Source: Acidiferrum sp963771295 (lineage in GTDB: Bacteria; Acidobacteriota; Terriglobia; Acidiferrales; UBA7541). Taken from it: a stretch of 64,000 nt of DNA. The DNA is taken from assembly GCA_963771295.1 (NCBI GenBank), contig CAVYTB010000011.1:310001-374000 (forward strand). Reading direction: 5' to 3'. The notes below the pieces were generated by a model, which was not told the origin of the DNA, did not search any database, and worked only from the letters and a program-made list of their open reading frames with translations. Shown piece by piece: positions 55,200 through 63,704 of this stretch (position 1 is its first letter; each line of letters opens with the position of its first letter). Made by a program: the position numbers and the translations under genes.

Positions 55200-57095
55200 A
55201 TGATGATTGGTCTTGGAAAGACACGGAAGATCGCGATCCTGTTCCTAGGAATGGCAGTTCTTTTGGGCGCGGCAAACGCCCAGGAGCAAAAGAAGGAGCG
55301 GCCGGACCTTTCCAAGCTGTTTGAGAAGAAAGAAGTGATGATCCCGATGCGCGATGGCGTGAAGCTGCACACCGAGATCTACACGCCGCGAGATGCCAAG
55401 CAGCCGTTGCCGTTCCTGATGGAGCGCTCTCCTTACGGAATATCCGCGCCAGACAAGAGTTATAGCGGCGTTTTGTTTCGCTACTCGGACTTGTGGCCCG
55501 ACGGCTACATTTTTGTTCTGCAAGATATTCGCGGGCGCTATGGTTCCGAAGGGCAATTCGCCATGAACCGGCCGGTGCACGATCCCAAGGATGCCAAGGG
55601 CATCGATGAGAGCACCGACACGTATGACACCATCGACTGGCTGGTGAAGAACGTGGCCAACAATAACGGACGCGTGGGAATCGCAGGAATTTCTTACGGC
55701 GGATTTCTGGCCGCGATGGCCATGATCAATCCTCACCCTGCGTTGAAGGCCGTGTCGGAGCAAGCGTGCATGGGCGACGCGTGGATGGGCGACGATTTTT
55801 TCCATCATGGCGCGTTCCGGTTGAGCTACGGCTTTGAGTACTCGGCGCTGATGGAAACGTCGGCGGAGAATTACAGTTTCAAGTTCAATCGATTTGATTT
55901 GTACGACTGGTACTTGCAGTTAGGAGTGCTTTCGAACGTGAACAAGGAATATTTTCACGGAAAGATTCCCACGTGGAACAATTTTGTGTCGCATCCCAGC
56001 TATGACGATTTCTGGAAAGCGCACGCCATCGAATCCGCGCTGAAATCGACAACGGTTCCGAACCTGAACGTCGCCGGATGGTGGGATCAGGAAGATTTTT
56101 ATGGGCCGATGCGCACGTACGCGAATCTGGAAAAATCCGACGAAAAGCACCTGAACTATCTGGTGGTGGGACCGTGGAATCATGGTGGCTGGGCGGGAGG
56201 CCCGGGAAGTTCGCTGGGCGAAATTCCGTTCGGCTCCGACACGGGCGTGTACTTCCGACAAAAGGTGGAAGCGCCGTGGTTTGCGTACTGGCTGCACGAC
56301 AAAGGCTCGTTGCCGATGAAGGAAGCGTTGCTGTTTCAGACTGGCAGCGACACCTGGACGAATTTCGATTCCTGGCCGCCGCGAGATGCGCAGACGAAGC
56401 ACCTTTATTTTGGCGCGGACAAAAAGCTTTCGTTCGGAGCGCCGAAGAGCGAAGCGGCAGACGCGCTCGATTCGTACGTGAGCGATCCCGCGCATCCGGT
56501 GCCCTATCGTCGTCGCCCCGTGGACATGACGTATCCGGACGATCATCCGGGCAGTTGGTTTACCTGGCTGGTGCAGGACCAGCGATTCGTCGACAATCGG
56601 CCCGACGTGCTGACGTGGCAGACCGACGAATTGCAGGACGATGTCACCATCTCTGGCCAAGTGACCGCAAAACTATTTGCCTCAACCACCGGTACGGACA
56701 GCGACTGGGTAGTGAAATTGATTGACGTGTACCCGCAAAAAGTGGAGAAGGACTGGAAGCTCTCGGGATATGAGTTGATGGTTGCAGATGAAATCTTCCG
56801 CGGCCGCTACTGGAAATCGTTCGAAAAGCCCGAGCCGCTTGTGGCGAACGAGGTGATTCCCTTCTCGATCGACCTGCACACCGCCGATCATGTTTTCAAG
56901 AAGGGGCATCGCATCATGGTGCAAGTGCAGAGCACCTGGTTCCCGCTGTACGACCGCAATCCGCAAAAATTCGTGCCGAATATTTTTGATGCTACTGCGG
57001 CGGATTATCAAGCCGCGACGCAGAAGGTGTATCGCTCGACGAGGTATCCCTCCAGCGTTGAGGTTCAGGTGGTGCCGAATGGAACCGGGCAGTAA
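55200..57095 (+). CDS. Secreted CocE/NonD-family (X-Pro dipeptidyl-peptidase-like) hydrolase
   Basis: A 631-residue protein with a signal peptide (IAILFLGMAVLLGAANAQ). The serine hydrolase core has VMIPMRDGVKLHTEIYTPRD, LQDIRGRYGSEG, nucleophile GISYGG (Ser165), NVAGWWDQEDFYG for the catalytic Asp region and WNHGGWAGG for the His. The C-terminal jelly-roll domain starts near TWQTDELQDDVTISGQVTAKLFASTTGTDSDWVVKLIDVYP. Family members cleave ester or acyl-Pro bonds. GGGAGG sets the ATG at 55200. Confidence 0.9.
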   Translation: MMIGLGKTRKIAILFLGMAVLLGAANAQEQKKERPDLSKLFEKKEVMIPMRDGVKLHTEIYTPRDAKQPLPFLMERSPYGISAPDKSYSGVLFRYSDLWPDGYIFVLQDIRGRYGSEGQFAMNRPVHDPKDAKGIDESTDTYDTIDWLVKNVANNNGRVGIAGISYGGFLAAMAMINPHPALKAVSEQACMGDAWMGDDFFHHGAFRLSYGFEYSALMETSAENYSFKFNRFDLYDWYLQLGVLSNVNKEYFHGKIPTWNNFVSHPSYDDFWKAHAIESALKSTTVPNLNVAGWWDQEDFYGPMRTYANLEKSDEKHLNYLVVGPWNHGGWAGGPGSSLGEIPFGSDTGVYFRQKVEAPWFAYWLHDKGSLPMKEALLFQTGSDTWTNFDSWPPRDAQTKHLYFGADKKLSFGAPKSEAADALDSYVSDPAHPVPYRRRPVDMTYPDDHPGSWFTWLVQDQRFVDNRPDVLTWQTDELQDDVTISGQVTAKLFASTTGTDSDWVVKLIDVYPQKVEKDWKLSGYELMVADEIFRGRYWKSFEKPEPLVANEVIPFSIDLHTADHVFKKGHRIMVQVQSTWFPLYDRNPQKFVPNIFDATAADYQAATQKVYRSTRYPSSVEVQVVPNGTGQ

Positions 57096-57127
57096 GACGT
57101 TCGGCATGAATTGGCGGAATGGCGGGG

Positions 57128-57171
57128 TCGAGGTTCTTCGGGCATCCTCGTCGGATGCCCTCAGAATGACA
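57128..57171. repeat. Half copy of the dispersed GAGGTYCTTCG element
   Basis: TCGAGGTTCTTCG is followed by a GGGCATCC / GGATGCCC stem and CTCAGAATGACA, the right half of the 114-bp element with a different inner arm. Confidence 0.6.
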
Positions 57172-57208
57172 GCGCTTGCTTGCGGCAGAAGATCAGTTTA
57201 TACAAAAA

Positions 57209-58720
57209 CTACTTTTTGATCGCAGGCTTTTCTCCCGCTCGAAATTGCGTCCACGGCCCGGCTTTCATATCTCGCAAATAGGGTTCCTGCCAGGCATATT
57301 CGGGATGTGCCGCGAGAAATGGCTTAGCAAGAAAATCTTCGCCGCATGGATGGCCCATGCGCGCAACAAGCCGCATCTCTTTGGCCATGTTGGCATCCGC
57401 CGCCTTGCCTTGAACCGCGCCGCCGGGCTCGAATGGCGCGTATTCCCACTGCGGAACGCCGCGAGGAGAGGCATCGACATGCCCGCACAAAGTGCGCTCG
57501 TTCATTTCTTCTTTTTTCTGGAAGGAGTCAACGTGATCGGCGAGCATCTTTTGCGCCAGCGCGACGTCAATCTTCCCTTTGTTCTCGTCCAGCAATTGTT
57601 CCCAGCGAACCCGGCGCGCGTTGGGTGAACTCTCCATGTCGTTGGGCTGAAATTCCGGCGCGTCTTCCTTCAAGACCTTGGGGTCGCGCGGCCAGTTGGA
57701 CCCGGAGAAAACTCCGTCTTTGGTGCGCCACAGCTTGTAGGCTTTCAAGCCCAGTTCAAATTGAGCGATTTCGCCGGTTTTGCGGTCGCCCAGCAGCCAA
57801 TCGTTGGCGTAGCCGCCGTTGTTTCCATCCAGCATAATTTTTGCATAGTCGTCGATGTTACCCGCGTATTGCAGCGCTTTTCGCGCGCGCATGAATTCCG
57901 GCTTGCCATTCGGGTCCCAGCCTTCGAATTGCGTGATAGTGGTTTCCGTGACCATCAAGCCGTCGCTGTTAATTCCAAAATCGTCGTCGCTGGCAATCAC
58001 GCCGGGAAAACCATCCATCAGAATCCCGTATCCCTTCGTTGGATGAATATCGAAGATGATGCGCCAACGCTCGCCATTCTTATAGTTGGTCCAGTTATTG
58101 TGCGCGATCACGATCTGGCCGTCTTTGGTCCAGCTGCCGGTGGCCACGAACGCGCTGCAATTGCCGGGACTTTTGAGCTTGCGGGCATTGGCGGTTTTCT
58201 CACGCTTGTTGAGCCACGGCACGTAGTAGTCGGGGACTTCTTCGAAGGAATTCAGGGCGACGATATCGTAAACGTCGAGCTCGGAACTGGCGCGCGCGTT
58301 TAATCCTTCGGCGATGCCTTCGAGCTCCTGCTGATATTCCACATCGATTTTCGGCCACAACATTTCGCGTGCCACCTGCCGGAAAAACGCCCAGTCGCGG
58401 CCCGTCGAATGAGTCATACCGGCGCTTACCGCGGGAAAGGCATCCGCAATTTCTTTGGCCAGCAAAAATCCATGCTGAAAGCCGATCGTGGCAGGGTCGC
58501 CCTCCAGATGGACGTAGACCCAGCCGCCGCGTTCAAAGCTGTAGGCGCCCTTCAGACGAGGATCGTTGGCATAGGCTTGTTCGCGCGCCGACGCCACGGT
58601 GGCATCTACCTCGTTTTTGGCCGCTTCCGCGCCTCCGCTGGAGCGCCCCGCAAGCCACAGGAACGCCGCGCCCAGCACCATGATCAGAACAGCCAGAAAT
58701 CTTCGAGTCCCATCAGACAT
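57209..58720 (-). CDS. Phospholipase B-like Ntn hydrolase, membrane-anchored or secreted
   Basis: A 503-residue protein with an N-terminal hydrophobic segment (FLAVLIMVLGAAFLWLAG). The body matches the phospholipase B-like / C45-C95 group of N-terminal nucleophile hydrolases: GWVYVHLEGDPATIGFQHGFLLAKEI, ELDVYDIVALNSFEE, and SPGNCSAFVATGSWTKDGQIVIAHNNW, where Cys188 would become the nucleophile after self-cleavage. Substrate unknown (amide or acyl ester). AGGAG precedes the ATG. It starts 14 bases after the serine hydrolase gene, so the two are an operon. Confidence 0.8.
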   Translation of the reverse strand: MSDGTRRFLAVLIMVLGAAFLWLAGRSSGGAEAAKNEVDATVASAREQAYANDPRLKGAYSFERGGWVYVHLEGDPATIGFQHGFLLAKEIADAFPAVSAGMTHSTGRDWAFFRQVAREMLWPKIDVEYQQELEGIAEGLNARASSELDVYDIVALNSFEEVPDYYVPWLNKREKTANARKLKSPGNCSAFVATGSWTKDGQIVIAHNNWTNYKNGERWRIIFDIHPTKGYGILMDGFPGVIASDDDFGINSDGLMVTETTITQFEGWDPNGKPEFMRARKALQYAGNIDDYAKIMLDGNNGGYANDWLLGDRKTGEIAQFELGLKAYKLWRTKDGVFSGSNWPRDPKVLKEDAPEFQPNDMESSPNARRVRWEQLLDENKGKIDVALAQKMLADHVDSFQKKEEMNERTLCGHVDASPRGVPQWEYAPFEPGGAVQGKAADANMAKEMRLVARMGHPCGEDFLAKPFLAAHPEYAWQEPYLRDMKAGPWTQFRAGEKPAIKK

Positions 58721-58734
58721 TGCGGAATTCTCCT

Positions 58735-60201
58735 TTAGCCCTTATCGGAAGTGCGCTTGAAAATCATACCCTTTGTGCGGCCTGCGTCGAGGGTGAACGA
58801 CACGGGCTGGCCCGCTGCGTCGAATTGAAACCGTATTTCGACTCCCGAGGCTGTCATTTGAAACTCGTTCTTGCCCACGGGAACGAAAGGCTTGCCGGCG
58901 GAATCGCTGGACCGCGGAATGCCGCCAGCGAGGATTTTGTCGAGCAAGAGCTTGCCGTTAACGAATTGCAGGCGATAGGCTACGCCCAGTTCGTCGCTCC
59001 AATAATCTCCGGCCAATTTCTTCGGCTCCTCCGCGGCAACCGGGACTTCCGGCTTTAGTTTGGGTTGTTCTTCGTCGTCTTCCTCTTTCTTTGGCTCTTT
59101 TTCCTTCAACACCGATGCGAGATAAATGTCGGCCACCTGTTTCGCGCGTCTTTCGGTGCTTCCGTCGGAACGGTTACACAAGCAAACGACGGAAAAGTGC
59201 TGGTCGGGAAAGCGCAGCAGTTCGGCCCGGTAGCCGCCCCACGAGCCGCCGTGGCTGACGGTGTTCAGTCCGCGGTATTTGCTGATGAACAGACCTTTCG
59301 CGTAATCCAGCGTCTTCCCATCATTCAGCTTTCCCGGCTCTTGCAGTTCCGCAAGAAACGGCTTGCCACCCACCTGCGCGGTGTAAAAATTTTCGTCCCA
59401 CTTCAGCAGGTCGCCCACGGATGTATGCACCGCGCCATCGCCGGTCTGTTCAAAATAGGAAACGTCGAATGTGTAACCAGAGCCTTTCTCGACGGGGTCG
59501 TAAGCGAGCACGCGATTGGGAACCAGCAGCGTGTGCGAGTCGCGATACAGCGTGTGGCTCATATTCAGGGGCTGAAAAATATTTTCCGCGGCGAACTGTC
59601 GCAAGCTCTGCCCGCTGGTGCGTTTGACGATCACTGAGAGCAGAAAAAAACCGGAATTGCTGTACAGCCATTCCGTGCCGGGATCGAAGTTGAGGGCTTT
59701 TTGCCGTGTAATCAGCGCCAGAGCCTCTTCGTCGGTGGTCACGCTGTCCGTATTCACACCCGCCAGATCAAACAGCACCAGGTAGTCGCGCAAACCGCTG
59801 GTGTGGTTCAACAGATTCAGGATGGTAATTTTCTTGCCGTAGTCGGGCAGCTCGGGAATATATTTGCGGACGTCGTCGTTTACCGAGAGTTTGCCCTGCT
59901 TTTCCAGCAGAAGAATGCTGGCGGCGGAAAATTGTTTGGATGTGGAACCAATATCGAACACCGATTCCGGAGTGAGCGCAATGTTCTGCTCGATGTTGGC
60001 CAAGCCGTAGCCCTTGGCGTAGAGCAACTTGCCGTCGCGAGCAATCGCCACAGAGCATCCCGGCGAGCCGGGCTTGGCTACGTCCGCAAAAACTTCGTCG
60101 ACAGCCGCGGGAATTTTGTCGGGATTGCCTTGCGCCGGTAAAATCTGAGAATAGCCGATAGAGAAAGCAAACAGGCAAATAACACGGAAAAGGGTTCGCA
60201 T
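58735..60201 (-). CDS. Class C beta-lactamase-like serine hydrolase
   Basis: A 488-residue exported protein (signal VICLFAFSIGYSQILPAQ). It has the penicillin-binding-type catalytic motifs: STSK (Ser86 and Lys89), YSN in EWLYSNSGFF, and HGG in SHGGSWGGYRAELLRFP. A charged linker (KEKEPKKEEDDEEQPKLKPE) leads to a ~100-residue C-terminal beta domain (LAGDYWSDELGVAYRLQFVNGKLLL). Likely an esterase or D-aminopeptidase-like enzyme rather than a true beta-lactamase. The start at 60201 is chosen for the signal peptide; the frame is open to 60261. Confidence 0.85.
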   Translation of the reverse strand: MRTLFRVICLFAFSIGYSQILPAQGNPDKIPAAVDEVFADVAKPGSPGCSVAIARDGKLLYAKGYGLANIEQNIALTPESVFDIGSTSKQFSAASILLLEKQGKLSVNDDVRKYIPELPDYGKKITILNLLNHTSGLRDYLVLFDLAGVNTDSVTTDEEALALITRQKALNFDPGTEWLYSNSGFFLLSVIVKRTSGQSLRQFAAENIFQPLNMSHTLYRDSHTLLVPNRVLAYDPVEKGSGYTFDVSYFEQTGDGAVHTSVGDLLKWDENFYTAQVGGKPFLAELQEPGKLNDGKTLDYAKGLFISKYRGLNTVSHGGSWGGYRAELLRFPDQHFSVVCLCNRSDGSTERRAKQVADIYLASVLKEKEPKKEEDDEEQPKLKPEVPVAAEEPKKLAGDYWSDELGVAYRLQFVNGKLLLDKILAGGIPRSSDSAGKPFVPVGKNEFQMTASGVEIRFQFDAAGQPVSFTLDAGRTKGMIFKRTSDKG

Positions 60202-60329
60202 GAATTTCGGATGTCTCCCGAGAAACTGCTCGATACTATCCAGTTTTGACGGTCCCCACAACCCGGCGGATTTGCAGGTGTTGGAGCGGTGAGGTGCGAA
60301 ATCGGGGTCTTCTCTGATACATTCACGGA

Positions 60330-61097
60330 ATGTTGACTGCCATTACCCGTTCTGTCAGTTCCGCGCTCGCTGATTGCGAATTAAGTTTTATTTCTCGCAG
60401 CCCGTTTGATTTGCAGAAGGCTCGCGCGCAGCACCATGCCTATGAGCAACTTCTTGCGAAACTGGGCGCGCGCGTGATTTCGCTTCCGGAGGAGCCGGAA
60501 TTGCCCGATTCCATGTTTGTCGAGGACCCGGCGATTGTGGTCGACGAAATCGCTGTGATTTGCCCGTTGGGCACCGAGACACGCCGCAAAGAAGCTCCTT
60601 CTCTCGCTGCGGCTGTGGAAAAATTTCGCAACCTCGCCTATGTCAAGTTGCCGGGCACTTTGGAGGGCGGCGACGTTTTGCGCGTAGGCAAAAAGGTTTT
60701 CGTTGGCATTACCGCCAGATCAAATCCCGAAGGCATTCGCCAACTTGCGGTGATTCTGAGCGCATACGGCTACGACCTGACCGGTGTTTCGGTGACAGGA
60801 TGCCTGCACTTGAAATCCGCGGTCACGTATTTGGGACGCAACGCCATGCTCGCCAACCGAGGGTGGTTCGATTGGCGGCGCATCGAGGGATTTGAATGGT
60901 TGGATGTCGATCCTGGCGAGGCGCATTCCGCAAACGCGCTGGCGATGGGCGATACCGTCATTTTTCCGGCGTCCTTTCCAAAGACGAAAGCGCTCATTGA
61001 AGCGAAAGGATTTCACGTGGAGTCGCTAGACATTTCGGAATTGCAGAAAGCGGAATCCGGGCTGACCTGTTCCAGCCTGATATTCGAAGCACCCTGA
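60330..61097 (+). CDS. Dimethylargininase (DDAH)-like amidinotransferase-fold hydrolase
   Basis: A 255-residue guanidino-modifying enzyme. It shows FISRSPFDLQKARAQHHAYEQLLAKLGA, DSMFVEDPAIVVDEIAVIC, KLPGTLEGGDVLRVGKKVFVGITARSN, CLHLKSAVTYLG with the catalytic His and the nucleophilic Cys in GLTCSSLIFE near the C-terminus. This is the DDAH pattern: methylated arginines are split to citrulline and methylamines. Arginine deiminase is less likely given the length. Located upstream of the aspartokinase operon. Confidence 0.88.
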   Translation: MLTAITRSVSSALADCELSFISRSPFDLQKARAQHHAYEQLLAKLGARVISLPEEPELPDSMFVEDPAIVVDEIAVICPLGTETRRKEAPSLAAAVEKFRNLAYVKLPGTLEGGDVLRVGKKVFVGITARSNPEGIRQLAVILSAYGYDLTGVSVTGCLHLKSAVTYLGRNAMLANRGWFDWRRIEGFEWLDVDPGEAHSANALAMGDTVIFPASFPKTKALIEAKGFHVESLDISELQKAESGLTCSSLIFEAP

Positions 61098-61155
61098 GAT
61101 ATGCTGAAAATGCCCTGATTTGGGCACATTGGCAAAAGCAAAGCCACTTTTTCCT

Positions 61156-61183
61156 TGGAATACCAGAAAGCTGTGATATCCTC
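61156..61183 (+). promoter_or_regulatory. Putative promoter of the aspartate-pathway operon
   Basis: TTGGAA (61156-61161) and TATCCT (61178-61183) are spaced 16 bases apart. Transcription would start near 61190, right at the first ATG of the leader ORF, giving a leaderless or very short-leader transcript. Confidence 0.4.
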
Positions 61184-61190
61184 TTAGGCA

Positions 61191-61301
61191 TGTTGTCCCT
61201 TGCCACGAAGCGAATGAAGAGCACGACGCCGTCGTCCACTGCGACTACGTCCACTATTATGAAGACTACGATCGCTTCAGGCGCCGGGGGAAACAGCTAG
61301 C
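61191..61301 (+). CDS. Threonine-rich leader peptide (thrL-like)
   Basis: A 36-codon ORF too short for normal gene calling, ending in TAG at 61301. Nine of 36 residues are Thr, grouped as STT, TATTST and KTT, with three Met codons. The end IASGAGGNS resembles the GNGAG ending of E. coli ThrL. It sits 109 bases before the aspartokinase start and is followed by a strong hairpin. Ribosome stalling at Thr codons when charged tRNA-Thr is scarce would favour transcription into the aspartokinase-asd operon. Alternative starts at 61215 and 61260 keep most or some Thr codons. Confidence 0.7.
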
Positions 61302-61320
61302 AAAGCTAGAAAAAGTTTCG

Positions 61321-61358
61321 AACCCACCGCCGGAAGCGAATCTGGCGGTGGGTTTCTT
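61321..61358 (+). terminator. Attenuator hairpin before the aspartokinase gene
   Basis: An 11-bp stem AACCCACCGCC / GGCGGTGGGTT with a 12-base loop, followed by TCTT. Upstream GGCGCC-GGGGG in the leader ORF could pair with the 5' arm as an antiterminator. A small hairpin CTAGC-AAA-GCTAG overlaps the leader stop codon. Confidence 0.7.
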
Positions 61359-61410
61359 AGTTTCAGCCCCCTCCAGAAAGCCTCCCGCGGACAAACAAGG
61401 AGCATTCATC

Positions 61411-62448
61411 ATGTATCCGGAGCATCAGGAACAATCCGCCGCGGAGGGTGATTTATCCGTCGTCGAATTGGGAGTGAATTTCAGCGAGCAGTCTCCTGCA
61501 TCGAGTGTGCACGCACTTTCGCAACAGGTAATCGCGTTTAAGTTTGGAGGCACGTCGTTGTTGGGAGCAGAGCGCATGCGCCACGCCGCCGGCCTGGTGC
61601 GCGAAGCGGCGCGGCATTCCGCGGTGACCGTTGTGGTTTCCGCGATGAAGGGAATCACCGATCAGCTTCTGGGAATCGCGCGCTTGCTCGAACAGGGGGA
61701 GCGCCAGATCGCGCGCAACGAGGCGCAGTCCGTGATCAATTTACACCTGGCGACGCTGCGCGATTTGCAACTGCCGGAGGACCAGCACGACCGGTTGCGC
61801 ACCGAAGTTAAGTCGCTGGGCCGCGACTTGCTGCACGAAGTCCGCGAGAACGCACGGGTGATTGTTGACGCAGCGCTGCATGACTGCTTCGCCTCGTTCG
61901 GCGAGCGACTTAGCGCGCGATTGTTTGCTGCTGCCTTGAAGCAAGCGGGTGTTGCCGCCGTGCCCGTGGCTTCCTCCGATTTCGTTCTCACTTGTGACAA
62001 TTTTCGCGATGCGAAACCGCAGTTGGAGCGCACCTGTTGGCGTGGACGAGACATTCTCCTGCCGCTGCTGGAATCGGGGATTGTCCCGGTGGTCACTGGC
62101 TTCATTGGAGCCACGCAGGATGGTCGCATCACCACTTTGGGCCGCAACAGTTCCGATTACTCTGCCGCAATCATCGCGTGCGTTGTGGATGCGGAAGAAC
62201 TGGTAATCTGGACCGATGTGGACGGCATCTATACCGCCGATCCAAGGGAATCGGCGGAAGCGCGACTGCTGCATGAGATGAGCTACGAACAAGCCCGCGC
62301 GCTGGCCGAGGCTGGCGCGAACGTTCTGCATCCGGGCGTTCTACCGCTAGCTTCGCAGTCGACCATGACGGTTTGGGTTCGCAATACATTCAGGCCTCAC
62401 CTCCGCGGCACGCGGATTGGGCCAGCACACTCAGGAGGTGTGGCATGA
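61411..62448 (+). CDS. Aspartate kinase lacking ACT domains (ThrA-like catalytic domain)
   Basis: A 345-residue aspartokinase that makes aspartyl-phosphate, the first step toward Lys, Thr and Met. Motifs: KFGGTSLLGAERM (residues 44-49 and on), LGRNSSDYSAAIIACVVDAEELVIWTDVDGIYTADPR, LHEMSYEQARALAEAGANVLHPGVLPLASQSTMTVWVRNTF. The LGRNxSDYSAA and 'ARLL..MSY' wording is nearer the ThrA/MetL kinase domain than stand-alone LysC. The gene ends straight after the kinase domain, without the ~110-150 residues of paired ACT domains. AAGGAG sets the ATG at 61411. The stop overlaps the asd start (ATGA). Confidence 0.93.
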   Translation: MYPEHQEQSAAEGDLSVVELGVNFSEQSPASSVHALSQQVIAFKFGGTSLLGAERMRHAAGLVREAARHSAVTVVVSAMKGITDQLLGIARLLEQGERQIARNEAQSVINLHLATLRDLQLPEDQHDRLRTEVKSLGRDLLHEVRENARVIVDAALHDCFASFGERLSARLFAAALKQAGVAAVPVASSDFVLTCDNFRDAKPQLERTCWRGRDILLPLLESGIVPVVTGFIGATQDGRITTLGRNSSDYSAAIIACVVDAEELVIWTDVDGIYTADPRESAEARLLHEMSYEQARALAEAGANVLHPGVLPLASQSTMTVWVRNTFRPHLRGTRIGPAHSGGVA

Positions 62449-63560
62449 GCGGCATGGAGAGCGGCAAAAAGTGGCGCGCAGGGGTTTTAGGCGCGACCGG
62501 GATGGTTGGCCAGCGCATCGTTAAACTGCTTGCGGATCACCCATGGTTTGAACTAACGGATGTGGCAGCGTCGGAGCGTTCTTCGGGCAAAAAATATTCC
62601 GAAGCGGCGCGCTGGCACCTGGAAGGACCGGTTCCGGAAGTGGCGCGCAATCTTGTGGTGAAGGATCTGCAATCCACGTTCGATTGCGACTTCGTGTTTT
62701 CCGCGCTGGACTCCTCGGTCGCGGGACCGGCTGAAGAAGCTTTTGCCAAGGCGGGATTTCCCGTTGTCAGCAACTCCAAGAATCACCGCATGGATCCCGA
62801 TGTGCCGCTGCTGATTCCTGAAGTAAACGCTTCGCACATCCAATCGATTCCGTTGCAGCAGAAAAATCGCGGCTACGATTCCGGATTTATCGTCACCAAT
62901 CCGAATTGTTCCACAGCCGGCCTGGTTGTTGTTCTCAAGCCGCTCGCGGATGCGTTTGGCATCGAGAGACTTTTTGTCGTCACGCTGCAGGCCATTTCTG
63001 GCGCTGGTTATCCGGGTGTTCCGGCGATGGACATCGTTGGCAACGTGGTTCCCTTCATCAGCGGTGAAGAAGAAAAAATGGAAGAAGAGCCGCAGAAGTT
63101 GCTGGGCAAATGGGATGGCTCGCGTTTTATCGGAGCGGGCTTAGGCATCAGCGCGCACTGCAATCGGGTGCCGGTGGTTGATGGCCACCTGGAATGTGTT
63201 TCGTTACGCTTGAAGAAGGCGGCGACGCTCGACGAGGTTCGTGAGGCTCTGCGGAACTTCCAGGTTTCTCCGGAACTGGCTTCGTTGCCCACGGCCGTGA
63301 AGAATCCTGTGGTCGTGCTGGACGAGCCCGATCGGCCTCAGCCGCGTAAGGATTCCAACGCGGGACACGGCATGGCCGCCGTCGTTGGCCGGGTGCGTGA
63401 ATGCCCGCTGCTGGACGTGAAACTCACGTTGCTTTCGCACAACCTCGTGCGCGGGGCGGCTGGAGCAGCCCTGCTTAACGCCGAACTTCTCGCGGCCCAA
63501 GGCTTCCTGAAATCGCGCGCCTCCACAGGCACGCGCGCCGTCGAACCGGTGACGCGCTGA
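62445..63560 (+). CDS. asd: Aspartate-semialdehyde dehydrogenase (archaeal/fungal type)
   Basis: A 371-residue NADPH enzyme that reduces aspartyl-phosphate to the semialdehyde. GATGMVGQ (residues 16-23) binds the cofactor; the catalytic Cys is Cys155 in TNPNCSTAGL and the His is in SAHCNRVPVVDGH. The insertion pattern and GHGMAAVVGRVRECPLLDVK are like the archaeal and fungal branch. AGGAGG precedes the ATG at 62445, inside the end of the kinase gene, so the two are co-translated. Confidence 0.95.
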   Translation: MSGMESGKKWRAGVLGATGMVGQRIVKLLADHPWFELTDVAASERSSGKKYSEAARWHLEGPVPEVARNLVVKDLQSTFDCDFVFSALDSSVAGPAEEAFAKAGFPVVSNSKNHRMDPDVPLLIPEVNASHIQSIPLQQKNRGYDSGFIVTNPNCSTAGLVVVLKPLADAFGIERLFVVTLQAISGAGYPGVPAMDIVGNVVPFISGEEEKMEEEPQKLLGKWDGSRFIGAGLGISAHCNRVPVVDGHLECVSLRLKKAATLDEVREALRNFQVSPELASLPTAVKNPVVVLDEPDRPQPRKDSNAGHGMAAVVGRVRECPLLDVKLTLLSHNLVRGAAGAALLNAELLAAQGFLKSRASTGTRAVEPVTR

Positions 63561-63562
63561 CG

Positions 63563-63644
63563 TGTAGTGGCCGATCTTTAGATCGGTTCTTTTTGGCTTG
63601 TCCCTAAGGGTGGAAAACCGCCAGTCTAAAGACTGGCCACTACA
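63563..63644. repeat. REPIN: two inverted REP sequences
   Basis: The ends are a 10-bp inverted repeat TGTAGTGGCC / GGCCACTACA. Each half carries a hairpin: CCGATC-TTTA-GATCGG (63571-63586) and CCAGTC-TAAA-GACTGG (63621-63636). The two REPs differ in their stems yet keep pairing. It lies 60 bases before the RAYT gene. Confidence 0.8.
63571..63594 (+). terminator. REP hairpin acting as the asd terminator
   Basis: The first REP hairpin (CCGATC-TTTA-GATCGG) is followed by TTCTTTTT. It is 10 bases after the asd stop, so the REP probably also ends the transcript. Confidence 0.6.
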
Positions 63645-63704
63645 ACAGGCGTCCTATATTCGCGTTTATTTATTAATACCTTATATGATATATTATCTTG
63701 CAGT

